DNA of 64,000 nucleotides from Maricaulis sp. Its GTDB lineage: Bacteria; Pseudomonadota; Alphaproteobacteria; Caulobacterales; Maricaulaceae. Positions 39,253 to 48,153 of this stretch are shown here, in pieces. The notes under the pieces are model-generated. The model worked only from the letters and a program-made list of their open reading frames with translations, searched no databases and was not told the origin of the DNA. The position numbers were made by a program, and so were the translations under genes. The DNA lies in the NCBI GenBank assembly GCA_017643585.1, contig JAEPND010000009.1, forward strand, positions 36,555-100,554, in the 5' to 3' direction. Position 1 is the first letter of the stretch. Each line of letters begins with the position of its first letter.

Positions 39253-39621
39253 ATGATCGTAACACTCCTCGCCAGCCTGACCGTCCAGTCCGCGGACCTG
39301 CCGACAGACCCGGCACGCCTGTCGGTTCTCATGCAGCAATCCTGTCGTATCCAGCAGGTGGATCGCCAGGGCGGGGCCGAGCCGGATCATTTTGCCTTTT
39401 GCCGTTGCCTTGACGGTGAGCTGGCCCAGAGCCTGACCCCCGAGGCCTATCGCGCAGCGGCGCTGGGCGGACAGGGTGCGATCCAGGGGCGCGGCGAGAT
39501 CGCGGACTGGGAAGCGGCGCGCCTTGAATCCCAGCAGGTCTTCGCCTCTCTTCCGGAGGCAGAACAGGCGGGGCTGGGCGGTCATATCCAGAGTGCGCTC
39601 GGCATCTGTCTGGGTGGCTAG
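39253..39621 (+). CDS. Small secreted protein of unknown function
   Basis: 122 residues from ATG 39253, behind GGGAGACAGCC. The N-terminus MIVTLLASLTVQSADLP looks like a short signal peptide. The mature part carries four cysteines, in QSCRIQ, FCRCLDGEL and GICLGG, which could form two disulfides. Nothing is recognised. It lies upstream of the glycine cleavage operon, which has its own promoter. Confidence 0.65.
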   Translation: MIVTLLASLTVQSADLPTDPARLSVLMQQSCRIQQVDRQGGAEPDHFAFCRCLDGELAQSLTPEAYRAAALGGQGAIQGRGEIADWEAARLESQQVFASLPEAEQAGLGGHIQSALGICLGG

Positions 39622-39651
39622 AATACCTTCGGATACAACCGTCAATCTGCA

Positions 39652-39679
39652 TTGACTAAACAGCGTTCGGGCCTAGAAT
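39652..39679 (+). promoter_or_regulatory. Promoter of the glycine cleavage operon
   Basis: TTGACT (39652-39657) and TAGAAT (39674-39679) with a 16-base spacer, about 50 bases upstream of the glycine riboswitch. Confidence 0.6.
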
Positions 39680-39730
39680 CCTGCAAATCTGTTTGACCGA
39701 CCGCGAGGTCCGTTTTACAGGCCAATTCTC

Positions 39731-39953
39731 CCCGCGGGAGAGACCGGCGAATAAGCCGGCGCCGAAGGCGCAACCGCCCCGGAAACGCTCAGGCCAAGGG
39801 ACCGCGGAAGAGACAAACGCTGGAAAGTGGATGCGCGCGTTTGGCAAGCATCCCACCGACGGAGCAAGCGTCGTCCCGGGCAAGCGGGGCTGGCGCGGAA
39901 TCTCTCAGGTTATCGGGACAGCGGGGGCAACGGCTGCAAGTGGCAACACTTGC
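39731..39953 (+). ncRNA. Tandem glycine riboswitch
   Basis: Two glycine aptamers in tandem. The first spans about 39731-39807 and has CGGGAGAGACC, GCCGAAGGCGCAA and GGAAACGCTCAGGCCAA followed by GGGACCGCGG. The second spans about 39808-39925 and has GCTGGAAAGTGG, CACCGACGGAGCAAGC and GAATCTCTCAGGTTATCGGGACAG. These CTCAGG and GGAGCAA segments are the gcvT motif. A following hairpin, GCAAGTG-GCAA-CACTTGC (39936-39953), lies before the ribosome site of gcvT and is probably the expression platform. Glycine binding should switch on the operon. Confidence 0.92.
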
Positions 39954-39981
39954 GGATCTCTGTTGCGCAAGGACCCGATTG

Positions 39982-41079
39982 ATGACCGATACCCTTCTCA
40001 AGACACCATTGCATGGCCTGCACGTCGAGCTCGGCGGCAAGATGGTGCCGTTCGCCGGCTACGACATGCCGGTCCAGTACCCGCTCGGCATCATGGGCGA
40101 GCACAAGCATTGCCGCACAAAGGCGGGCCTGTTTGACGTCTCCCATATGGGCCAGGCGCGTTATGTCGGTGACGAGGCCGCGCTGGAAGCGCTGATCACG
40201 GCGGACCTGTCGGCCCTGGGTGCCGGCGAACAGAAATACACCCTGCTGCTGAACGACAAGGGCGGTATCCGCGATGACCTCATGGTTTCGCGTCCGGCCG
40301 GTGAAGGTCTGTTCCTGGTCGTCAATGCCGCGACCAAGAACGAGGATTTCGCGCTGATCGAGGCGGCGACGGCGGGCAAGGGCACGCTGACCCGCATCGA
40401 GGACCGCGCCCTTCTGGCCCTGCAGGGGCCGGAAGCCAAGGACGTTATGGCACGTCTTTGCCCGGCAGCCTGCGAAATGGTCTTCATGCAGTGCGGTGCG
40501 TTCGAGCTGGACGGTGTCGAGGTGCTGATCTCCCGCTCCGGCTATACGGGGGAGGACGGTTTCGAGATTTCCATCCCCGAGGCGGATGCCACCCGTATCG
40601 CCAAGCTGCTGCTGGCCCAGGACGAGGTCGAGGCCATCGGCCTTGGCGCCCGTGACAGCCTGCGCCTGGAAGCCGGTCTTTGCCTTTACGGCCACGACAT
40701 GGACGAAAATTGTACGCCGGTCGAAGCCTCGCTGATCTGGGCTATGGCCAAGACCCGCCGCGAGCGCGGTGATTTCCCGGGCGCTGCCATCATCGCCCAG
40801 CAGATCCAGGACAAGACCTGTCAGAAACGCATCGGCCTGCGCCTCGAGGGCGCACCGGCCCGCGAGGGTGCGGAAATCGCTGACAAGGACGGAAACATCA
40901 TCGGCATCGTGACCTCTGGCGGCTTCGCCCCGACCATCGAGGGTCCGGTCGCCATGGGCTATATCGACCGCGCCTTCATGGCTGAAGGCACCGAGGTCGA
41001 TCTGATTGTGCGCGGTCGGGCGCGCGCAGCGACGGTGACCAAGATGCCGTTCGTTCCGAACAATTTCTATCGCGGATAA
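39982..41079 (+). CDS. gcvT: Glycine cleavage system T protein (aminomethyltransferase)
   Basis: 365 residues from ATG 39982, behind AAGGACCCGATTG. Family stretches are TPLHGLHVELGGKMVPFAGYDMPVQY, LFDVSHMGQ, GYTGEDGFEI and GLGARDSLRLEAGLCLYGHDM. It transfers the methylene group from the lipoyl arm of GcvH to tetrahydrofolate and releases ammonia. It is the first gene of the riboswitch-controlled operon. Confidence 0.97.
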   Translation: MTDTLLKTPLHGLHVELGGKMVPFAGYDMPVQYPLGIMGEHKHCRTKAGLFDVSHMGQARYVGDEAALEALITADLSALGAGEQKYTLLLNDKGGIRDDLMVSRPAGEGLFLVVNAATKNEDFALIEAATAGKGTLTRIEDRALLALQGPEAKDVMARLCPAACEMVFMQCGAFELDGVEVLISRSGYTGEDGFEISIPEADATRIAKLLLAQDEVEAIGLGARDSLRLEAGLCLYGHDMDENCTPVEASLIWAMAKTRRERGDFPGAAIIAQQIQDKTCQKRIGLRLEGAPAREGAEIADKDGNIIGIVTSGGFAPTIEGPVAMGYIDRAFMAEGTEVDLIVRGRARAATVTKMPFVPNNFYRG

Positions 41080-41103
41080 CTCTTTACAGGGGAAGGGAAA
41101 ATC

Positions 41104-41469
41104 ATGAGCACGAAATTTACTGAAGACCACGAGTGGATCACCATAGACGGCGATGTCGCCACGGTCGGCATTACGGCCTACGCCGCCGAACAGCTGGGCG
41201 ATGTGGTGTTTGTCGAGCTGCCGGATGTCGGCAAGACCGTCTCCAAGGGCGATGAGTTCGCGGTTGTTGAGTCCGTCAAGGCGGCCTCCGAGGTCTACGC
41301 GCCGGTCGATGGCGAGATCGTCGAGGTCAATGGTGAGCTGGAAGGCGAGCCGGCCAAGGTCAATGAAGAGCCGACCGCAGGCGGCTGGTTCGTGAAGTTC
41401 AAACTGTCCGACGCCTCCCAGCTGGAAGGCCTGATGGACGAAGCCGCTTACAAGGCGCACATCGCGTAA
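41104..41469 (+). CDS. gcvH: Glycine cleavage system H protein
   Basis: 121 residues. The lipoylation lysine sits in [20 protein letters not shown]. The N-terminus ([21 protein letters not shown]) is characteristic. It shuttles the aminomethyl group between the P, T and L proteins. Confidence 0.98.
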   Translation: MSTKFTEDHEWITIDGDVATVGITAYAAEQLGDVVFVELPDVGKTVSKGDEFAVVESVKAASEVYAPVDGEIVEVNGELEGEPAKVNEEPTAGGWFVKFKLSDASQLEGLMDEAAYKAHIA

Positions 41470-41471
41470 CG

Positions 41472-41648
41472 ATGAGGCTTCCAAGTTTCAGCGCGATTGT
41501 TACCACTGCCTTGGTGGCTGTGGGGTTGTTCACGATGGCGACACGAAATGAAGCGCCGGTCTGGATGGCTCTGTTGTTTGGTGCCGCCGGTATCATACCC
41601 GGTATAGCCCTTGAATTCAGTCGTCGTAACTCTCAGCGCGACAGATAG
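41472..41648 (+). CDS. 58-residue membrane microprotein inside the glycine cleavage operon
   Basis: ATG 41472 to TAG 41648, two bases after the gcvH stop and 12 bases before gcvPA. The peptide has two hydrophobic segments, SAIVTTALVAVGLFTMA and VWMALLFGAAGIIPGIAL, separated by RNEAP, with a basic tail SRRNSQRDR. The segment is less GC-rich than its neighbours and no strong ribosome site is visible. Its spacing and two-helix hairpin layout argue for a real gene; no family is recognised. Confidence 0.5.
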   Translation: MRLPSFSAIVTTALVAVGLFTMATRNEAPVWMALLFGAAGIIPGIALEFSRRNSQRDR

Positions 41649-41660
41649 ACGGAATAGAAA

Positions 41661-43004
41661 ATGCGTTATCTCCCTCACACAGATACTGACCGGAAGGACA
41701 TGCTCGATGCGATCGGTGTGGCTTCCATTGATGATCTGTTCGTCGACGTGCCCGATGCGGGTCGGCTCGACGGGCTGATCGATCTGCCGCTGAAACAGGG
41801 CGAGCTCCAGGTCGAGCGCGCCATGTCGGCGATGTCGTCGAAAAATGTCTCGGCGTCTTCGGTGCCGTTCTTTGTGGGGGCGGGCGCTTACAAGCATCAC
41901 ATCCCGTCAACCGTGGATCACCTGATCCAGCGTTCGGAATTCCTGACGGCCTATACGCCGTACCAGCCGGAAATCTCGCAGGGCACCCTGCAGACCCTGT
42001 TTGAATTCCAGACCCAGGTCGCCCAGCTGACCGGCATGGATGTGGCCAATGCCTCCATGTATGACGGCTCCACGGCCTGTGCCGAGGCGGTCATGATGGC
42101 AGCCCGTGTCACGCGCCGCATGAAGGCCGTCATGGCCGGCAATGTACACCCGCACTATGTCGAGGCCTCCAAGACACTGGCGAAATATTCCGACGTCGAG
42201 ATCGAGGTTACCGAGCCGGGCCTGGGTGGTCTGGAAACGCTGATCAACGCTATCGACGACGAGACCGCCTGTGTTGTCGTGCAGACGCCGGACGTGTTCG
42301 GTCAGCTGCATGATCTGCGGGCGATCTCCGAAGCAGCGCACGCCAAGGGCGCTCTGGTGATCGCGGCTTTCACCGAAGTCGTGTCCCTTGGCCTGATCGA
42401 GGCACCGGGTGCCATGGGCGCGGACATCGCGGTTGGCGAAGGCCAGTCGATCGGTGTCGGCCTTAATTTCGGCGGACCCTATGTGGGGCTGTTTGCCTGC
42501 AAGGATGATCGTCGCTTCATTCGACAGATGCCGGGCCGCCTGGCCGGCGAGACGGTGGATGCCGATGGCCGTCGCGGCTTCGTGCTGACGCTGTCGACGC
42601 GCGAACAGCATATCCGCCGGGACAAGGCGACCTCGAACATCTGCACCAATGCCGGTCTGTGTTCGCTGGCCTTCACCATCCACATGACCCTGCTGGGCGA
42701 GAAGGGCCTCAAGCAGATGGCCGTGATCAATCACGAGACCGCCTGCAGCCTCGCCGATGCGCTCGATGGAATTGACGGCGTTGAGGTGCTCAACGACGCC
42801 TTCTTCAACGAGTTCGCGGTTCGCCTGCCGAAAAATGCCAATGAAGTCGTCGACGCGCTGGCCAAGGTGGGAGTGCTCGCCGGGGTTCCGGCCAGCCGCC
42901 TCTTCCCGGGGCAGTTCGAGGACGTGCTCCTCGTGGCTGCGACCGAGATCAATACCGACGAAGATATCGCCATCTTCGACAAAGCCCTGCGGAGTGTTCT
43001 CTGA
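41661..43004 (+). CDS. gcvPA: Glycine dehydrogenase (decarboxylating) subunit 1
   Basis: 447 residues, the N-terminal half of the two-part P protein. Family stretches are [51 protein letters not shown] and [12 protein letters not shown]. It forms the heterotetramer with GcvPB, whose gene starts on its stop codon (TGATG). Confidence 0.97.
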   Translation: MRYLPHTDTDRKDMLDAIGVASIDDLFVDVPDAGRLDGLIDLPLKQGELQVERAMSAMSSKNVSASSVPFFVGAGAYKHHIPSTVDHLIQRSEFLTAYTPYQPEISQGTLQTLFEFQTQVAQLTGMDVANASMYDGSTACAEAVMMAARVTRRMKAVMAGNVHPHYVEASKTLAKYSDVEIEVTEPGLGGLETLINAIDDETACVVVQTPDVFGQLHDLRAISEAAHAKGALVIAAFTEVVSLGLIEAPGAMGADIAVGEGQSIGVGLNFGGPYVGLFACKDDRRFIRQMPGRLAGETVDADGRRGFVLTLSTREQHIRRDKATSNICTNAGLCSLAFTIHMTLLGEKGLKQMAVINHETACSLADALDGIDGVEVLNDAFFNEFAVRLPKNANEVVDALAKVGVLAGVPASRLFPGQFEDVLLVAATEINTDEDIAIFDKALRSVL

Positions 43005-44578
43005 TGCCCATGAATACCCAAGGACGTCCGACCCGCATGGCGGACAATATCGCAACCGGCGGATACGCCGAGACCACCTCCGGCTCCAAGGGCCTGGAAC
43101 AGGCGGAACCGCTGATCTATGAGCGCGGCTCTGCCGAACAGACCGGTGTCGACCTGCCCGAGCCGAAATGCACGCCGAACCGCCTGGGCGGTCTTGCGCG
43201 CCAGTCCGAACTGGGCCTGCCGGGCCTCTCCGAGCCGGAGACCATGCGCCACTATGTGCGCCTGTCGCGCAAGAATTACGCGATCGATCTGGGCCTCTAC
43301 CCGCTCGGTTCGTGCACCATGAAACACAATCCGCGTCTCAACGAGAAAATGGCGCGCTTGCCGGGCTTTGCCGATGTGCACCCGATGCAGCCGGCCTCGA
43401 CCGTGCAGGGCGCTTACCAGGTCATCGGTGAGCTGGCGCACTGGCTGATGACGCTGACCGGCATGCCGGGCGTGGCCATGTCGCCGAAAGCCGGTGCTCA
43501 TGGCGAGTTCTGCGGCATGATGGCGATCCGCGCCAAGCTGGACGCCGATGGCCAGACTCATCGTCGCCGTGTCCTGGTTCCGGAAAGTGCCCACGGCACC
43601 AATCCGGCCACCGCGGTCCAGTGTGGCTTCACCGTCGACGAGATCCCGGCCGATGATACCGGCCGTGTCGACATGGAGGCCTTCAAGGCCAAGCTGGGCG
43701 ATGATGTCGCCGGCATCATGCTGACCAACCCGAACACGTGTGGCCTGTTCGAGCGTGACATTCGCGAGATCGCTGACCTGATCCACGAGGCGGGCGGCTA
43801 TTTCTACTGTGATGGTGCGAACTTCAACGCCATCGTTGGTCGTGTGCGTCCGGGTGATCTCGGCGTCGACGCCATGCACATCAACCTGCACAAGACCTTC
43901 TCCACCCCGCACGGCGGTGGTGGCCCCGGTTCCGGACCGACGGTTCTGTCCGAGGCGCTCGCGCCGCACGCGCCGGTGCCCTACGTGGTCCAGAACGGCA
44001 ATGACTGGGAGCTGGTCGAGCACGAGGCCGATGCGGCAGGCGAGCCCTTTGGTCGCATGGCCGCCTTCCATGGCCAGATGGGCATGTTCACCCGCGCCCT
44101 GACCTACATGATGAGCCATGGTTCGGATGGTCTGAAACAGGTGGCCGAGGATGCGGTCCTCAACGCCAACTACATCCAGGCGCGTCTGAAACATGTCATG
44201 ACCCCGGCCTTTGACGGTGTCTGCATGCACGAAGCCCTGTTCGATGATCGTTTCCTGGAAGGCACGGGTGTCACCACGCTCGACTTTGCCAAGGCGATGA
44301 TCGACGAGGGCTATCACCCGATGACCATGTATTTCCCGCTGGTCGTTCACGGTGCCATGCTGATCGAACCGACCGAGACGGAGTCGAAGTCCGGGCTTGA
44401 TCGTTTCATCGATGTGCTCGAAGCGCTCTCGCTGGCCGCCAAGGCCGGTGAAAAGGAACGCTTCCAGGCGGCGCCGGTCCACGCGCCGACCAAGCGTCTC
44501 GACGAGACCCGCGCCGCCCGCCAGCCGGTCCTGCGCTGGACACCGTCGACGGACGACGAGTTGCAGGCCGCCGAATAG
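43004..44578 (+). CDS. gcvPB: Glycine dehydrogenase (decarboxylating) subunit 2
   Basis: 524 residues. The pyridoxal-phosphate lysine is in NLHKTFSTPHGGGGPG, and LTNPNTCGLFE and YCDGANFNAI are further cofactor contacts. It decarboxylates glycine and loads the lipoyl arm of GcvH. The start overlaps the gcvPA stop. A strong terminator follows. Confidence 0.97.
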   Translation: MPMNTQGRPTRMADNIATGGYAETTSGSKGLEQAEPLIYERGSAEQTGVDLPEPKCTPNRLGGLARQSELGLPGLSEPETMRHYVRLSRKNYAIDLGLYPLGSCTMKHNPRLNEKMARLPGFADVHPMQPASTVQGAYQVIGELAHWLMTLTGMPGVAMSPKAGAHGEFCGMMAIRAKLDADGQTHRRRVLVPESAHGTNPATAVQCGFTVDEIPADDTGRVDMEAFKAKLGDDVAGIMLTNPNTCGLFERDIREIADLIHEAGGYFYCDGANFNAIVGRVRPGDLGVDAMHINLHKTFSTPHGGGGPGSGPTVLSEALAPHAPVPYVVQNGNDWELVEHEADAAGEPFGRMAAFHGQMGMFTRALTYMMSHGSDGLKQVAEDAVLNANYIQARLKHVMTPAFDGVCMHEALFDDRFLEGTGVTTLDFAKAMIDEGYHPMTMYFPLVVHGAMLIEPTETESKSGLDRFIDVLEALSLAAKAGEKERFQAAPVHAPTKRLDETRAARQPVLRWTPSTDDELQAAE

Positions 44579-44600
44579 GTCGCACCGCAGACACAAGAAC

Positions 44601-44631
44601 AAGGCCCGCTCGATCGAGCGGGCCTTTTTTT
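44601..44631 (+). terminator. Rho-independent terminator of the glycine cleavage operon
   Basis: AAGGCCCGCTCGA and TCGAGCGGGCCTT form a near-perfect palindrome (44601-44626), followed by a run of T to 44631. It sits at the end of the convergent acyltransferase gene and may serve both. Confidence 0.95.
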
Positions 44632-45673
44632 AGCCGAACCAGCGACGCCCGAGCTGTTTGCTCCAGGCGAGGACCGGTTTTTCGAAGAAGCGATAGGCCA
44701 GATGGGCGACGATCACCGGCGCCAGGCTCATCACGAGAATGAATGCCAGATTGTCCAGCGGGCCATCCATGACCACACGCGACCAGATCCGCGCCAGCGT
44801 GGAAATGACGATCAGGTGTGACAGGTAGAGCGTGTAGGAAATATCGCCCAGCCAGACCATCCAGCCCGGCATGGTCCAGCGGTTGTCCTGTTCCAGACTG
44901 ACCAGGCCCAGCACCAGCAAGACAGCGCCGGGACCAAAAGCCATCACGCGGCCCCACCAGGTGTAGAATTCTGCGTCGCGTTCCAGTCCCAGCCAGATCG
45001 CTCCGCACAGGAGGGCAATGCCCCCCGCAGCGGCAATCCACAGGCCATGCGGGATGCGCCAGCGTTGCGCCGCCAAGGCCAGGAATGCGCCGCCCAGGAA
45101 TTCGAAGGTGAGCGGGTGGAAAACCAGAGACGTCCAGGGGCCGTTGCGGGCAATACCGGCGAGTTGTGCGAGCACGATGATCAATCCCCATCCAGCCAGT
45201 CCCAGGGGCAGCAAGCGGCGGGGCAGGAGCAGCAAGCCCGCGAAGACGAGGTAGAAATAAAGTTCGTGGATCAGCGTCCAGCTGACTCCGAGCAGCGGCG
45301 GGTTCTCCTGCGGCAAAAGCAGGTAAGAGAAGACCAGCCCACTTTGCTCCAGCCACATCCCAAGGGTGCCGGCGGCGGCAAAGCCCAGAATCGCGACTGT
45401 GGTCCATAACCATGCTGCGGGGTAGATGCGGGCCGCGCGGTTGAACAGGAAACGCGCGATGTTGATCGAGCGATCCGGGCTGCTGGTAATCCAAACCATG
45501 ACAAAGCCGGAGATGACGAAGAACAGATCAACGCCCGCGACACCATGGAGCAGCCAGGGCGTCAGCAGGGCCTCCGCATCGGTCCGTGCTTCATTGTACT
45601 GGATATGGACAGCCAGGACGAGGAGAACGGCAATCGCTCTTAGTCCCTGAATGTTGGAAAGTTTTGATGTCAC
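44630..45673 (-). CDS. Acyltransferase 3 family membrane protein
   Basis: 347 residues from GTG 45673 behind AGGACATAATGC. About ten membrane helices. The N-terminus NIQGLRAIAVLLVLAVHI contains the RxxA and His of the family, and HGVAGVDLFFVISGFVM is the second signature. These proteins transfer acetyl or other acyl groups to surface sugars (O-antigen, exopolysaccharide, glucans) across the inner membrane. No glycosyltransferase gene is adjacent, so the acceptor is unknown. Confidence 0.92.
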   Translation of the reverse strand: MTSKLSNIQGLRAIAVLLVLAVHIQYNEARTDAEALLTPWLLHGVAGVDLFFVISGFVMVWITSSPDRSINIARFLFNRAARIYPAAWLWTTVAILGFAAAGTLGMWLEQSGLVFSYLLLPQENPPLLGVSWTLIHELYFYLVFAGLLLLPRRLLPLGLAGWGLIIVLAQLAGIARNGPWTSLVFHPLTFEFLGGAFLALAAQRWRIPHGLWIAAAGGIALLCGAIWLGLERDAEFYTWWGRVMAFGPGAVLLVLGLVSLEQDNRWTMPGWMVWLGDISYTLYLSHLIVISTLARIWSRVVMDGPLDNLAFILVMSLAPVIVAHLAYRFFEKPVLAWSKQLGRRWFG

Positions 45674-45898
45674 GCATTATGTCCTGGACGACTCTGCGCC
45701 GACGCTATCACCCCGCGCGCGCCGCTGCCAGCAGGAGCAGGCATGTGTCAAATCTGATGCAAATCCCGACCATGTGACTCATGGCGTGTTCAGCGCGACA
45801 GGAGCGAAAATTTTGTGGTTTGTCCGAGGCGCGCTATTCGTCTCTTATTGGCCCCGTCCTTGCCGCAAGACTGCCAAGAAGGGAGGTTAGGGGGAGGC

Positions 45899-46819
45899 AT
45901 GCCTGCCCGTAACACATCCACCCGCCTGAGTTTCCGCCGCACTGGCTGGACCACGCGCCTGCGAGACATCCTCCTGTTCTCGATCGGGATCTATATCCTT
46001 CTTGGCGGTCTCTTGTGGCTCAGCGAACCCGGTTTCATCTATCATCCGTCCAGCGAACGCGTGGCGCCGCGTGAGGACTGGATCCACTCTGTGCGTCTGA
46101 ACACGGCAGACGGGGAGCAATTGACGGCCTGGTATTCCGAGGCAGAGCGCGGTTGCCCGACCTTCCTCTTCTTTGACGGCAATGCGGGCCGACCTGAAAT
46201 CCAGTCGGGCCGCTGGCAGCGCCTGCACGATCAGGGTGCGGGTTTCCTGGCGGTCTATTACCGCGGCTATTCCGGCTCAACCGGTGAACCCAGCGAAGAG
46301 GGGCTGCATATCGACGCCCAGGCTGGCCTGTCCTGGCTCTTGCGGCGCGATATTGATCCCAATGATATTATCGTTCACGGATTCTCGCTGGGCAGTGGTC
46401 CAGCTGTTCGCCTGGCCGCGACCAATGCTGTCGGTGCTCTGGTCCTGGAAGCCCCCTATTTGTCGATGAGCCAGCTGGCGAGGGAGAAGCTGCCGCTCTA
46501 CCCGTTCGACCTGTTCATGCGCGACAGTTTCCGTTCTGACCTCTGGATTGGAGCTCTGGATGAGCCGCTGCTGGTCGTGCATGGCTCGGAGGATCGTTTG
46601 ATCCCGGCCGATCATGGCGCTGCTCTCGTGGCGCTGGCGCCGGAACCGAGCGAATTTGTCGAGATCAATGGTGCCGATCATGCCACGCTGGTCAGGGACG
46701 GCTTTTATGATGAGGTTTGGCCCTTCCTGGCCCGAAACTGGACGGCCTCGGCCTCTCCTGGCCGCTCTTGCGGCGTGCAACCCGTGTCGATTGCGCGCGA
46801 AAACAGCGCTCTCGATTAA
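45899..46819 (+). CDS. Alpha/beta hydrolase with an N-terminal membrane anchor
   Basis: 306 residues from ATG 45899, behind GGGGGAGGC. A membrane helix (LLFSIGIYILLGGLLWL) is followed by an alpha/beta hydrolase fold: the nucleophile elbow GFSLGSGP, the acid in VVHGSEDRLIP and the His in INGADHATLV. YYRGYSGSTGEPSEEG is typical of the BEM46/ABHD13-like branch. It is probably tethered to the inner membrane facing the periplasm; the substrate is unknown. Confidence 0.88.
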   Translation: MPARNTSTRLSFRRTGWTTRLRDILLFSIGIYILLGGLLWLSEPGFIYHPSSERVAPREDWIHSVRLNTADGEQLTAWYSEAERGCPTFLFFDGNAGRPEIQSGRWQRLHDQGAGFLAVYYRGYSGSTGEPSEEGLHIDAQAGLSWLLRRDIDPNDIIVHGFSLGSGPAVRLAATNAVGALVLEAPYLSMSQLAREKLPLYPFDLFMRDSFRSDLWIGALDEPLLVVHGSEDRLIPADHGAALVALAPEPSEFVEINGADHATLVRDGFYDEVWPFLARNWTASASPGRSCGVQPVSIARENSALD

Positions 46820-47076
46820 TTTATGACGTCTGCACAGCGGGAACTGGCGACAGGCCTTTCCTCGGCGCCTGTCAGCCCCCATATTCGTCTTGCTAGCCGG
46901 GCTTTTCGACGATTCCCTGTCGATTTGATGCTGATATGCAACAGGCGTGAAACGAAGCGCAGATCGTGCCCGAATTTGGGCGCTTTTGTCTCGCATTGGG
47001 GTCACGTTTACGAATTAAGTGTTGTCTGTCTGGCCGCGCGGACAAAGAAGTCGCGCACCGGCAGACGGGGTTGGAG

Positions 47077-47394
47077 ATGGTTACAGCCATGAACGAGCAA
47101 CTGAACGGATGGGCACGCTCAAATGCCTTCGGCGCCGTCGTGGTGCTGGTGATCCGTGCTGTTGCGGTCGCCCTGGGGCTGGCCCTTATGGCCATCGCTG
47201 TTCCGGTGGGCCTGCTAACCCCCATTCTCCCGATCGGCGCAATGATCGGTTTCCTTGGTCTGGTTCTTGTGGCGGCAGCGTCCAAGACGCTGCATGGCTG
47301 GATCACCCAGATGCTCAAGCGTTTTCCCTGGCTTTGGAAGCGCGTGAAGTGGGCGTTTGGTGAGAAGGACAAGGCTGCCGACCCGGCGGAATAG
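47077..47394 (+). CDS. Small two-helix membrane protein of unknown function
   Basis: 105 residues from ATG 47077 (ATG 47089 possible). Two helices (VVVLVIRAVAVALGLALMAI and LLTPILPIGAMIGFLGLVLV) are followed by an amphipathic basic segment (MLKRFPWLWKRVKWAFGEKDK) that should lie on the membrane. The LTPILPIGAMIGFLGL turn is reminiscent of PGPGW-type membrane proteins but the assignment is weak. Confidence 0.65.
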   Translation: MVTAMNEQLNGWARSNAFGAVVVLVIRAVAVALGLALMAIAVPVGLLTPILPIGAMIGFLGLVLVAAASKTLHGWITQMLKRFPWLWKRVKWAFGEKDKAADPAE

Positions 47395-47552
47395 TCAGTC
47401 TTGAGCTTTCCGGCGAGCTGCGCCGAAGCCTATCCCGAAATGACGTCAGGACGCCCGAGCGCGGAAGGCCTTTGTCCGATAGCCGCTATCACTGAGACTG
47501 GCCCTGTGGCCGGGGCTGTCCGTGTGGCGCAAGGCTGAGGAAGTACAGGGCG

Positions 47553-47585
47553 CAAAAGAAAAGGCCCGGAGATGCTCCGGGCCTT
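47553..47585 (-). terminator. Rho-independent terminator of the F0 ATP synthase operon
   Basis: AAGGCCCGGA (47561-47570) pairs with TCCGGGCCTT (47576-47585), and on the minus strand the hairpin is followed by TTCTTTTGCG. It lies 25 bases past the atpF stop. Confidence 0.93.
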
Positions 47586-47610
47586 GTTCGTTCCGACAGT
47601 GCTGCGAGCC

Positions 47611-48153
47611 TTAGTTCAGGCGGTCCGCAACGGCCTTGATGTCTGCATCGACAATCTTATTCAGATCCGTCTTCTTCAGCTTGGACTGAAGGATTTCCTC
47701 GGCGGCGGCAGCAGCCAGCTCGGCGGCAGCGGCCTTGACCTCTGCAGCAGCCTGGGCTTCGGCCTGGGCGATACGCTGCTCGGCCATGGCCGTGCGACGC
47801 TCGAGACGCTCGGTGAGTTCCTTGCGGGACTCATCCTTGAGCATTTTTGCCTCGGATTTGGCCTGGGCGATGATGGCTTCGGCTTCCGCCTCGGCTTCAC
47901 GCTGTTTGCGCTGGTAGGAGGCGAGCATTTCTGCCGCTTCCTCGCGCAGACGCTTGGCGTCTTCGAGTTCGTTCTTGATGCCTTCGGCACGGTCGTCGAG
48001 CGTCTTGGCGATCGTCTTGAACACGCCCATATACATAAGCAGGCCAAAGAACACGACCAGGGCCAGGGAGGCGTAGAAAGACGGGTCTGCGAGCAGATAC
48101 TCGACCAGGCTTTGTTCGCCGTAAGCTTCTTCAGCAGCAATCCGCATGATCAA
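47611..48153 (-). CDS. atpF: ATP synthase F0 subunit b
   Basis: 180 residues. One N-terminal helix (YASLALVVFFGLLMYMGVF) precedes a long charged coiled coil (AEGIKNELEDAKRLREEAAE onward) that forms the peripheral stalk. Its start overlaps the b' stop by four bases. Confidence 0.96.
   Translation of the reverse strand: MIMRIAAEEAYGEQSLVEYLLADPSFYASLALVVFFGLLMYMGVFKTIAKTLDDRAEGIKNELEDAKRLREEAAEMLASYQRKQREAEAEAEAIIAQAKSEAKMLKDESRKELTERLERRTAMAEQRIAQAEAQAAAEVKAAAAELAAAAAEEILQSKLKKTDLNKIVDADIKAVADRLN

Noticed and set aside
42731-44602. Minus-strand open frame of 623 codons opposite gcvPA/gcvPB
   Set aside because: Mirror of the gcvP codon pattern, rich in His and Arg with no membrane or catalytic motif; the plus-strand genes are certain.
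46823-47092. Possible 89-codon plus-strand gene between the alpha/beta hydrolase and the small membrane protein
   Set aside because: No ribosome site, cysteine- and arginine-rich composition without pattern, and overlap with the better-supported start at 47077.
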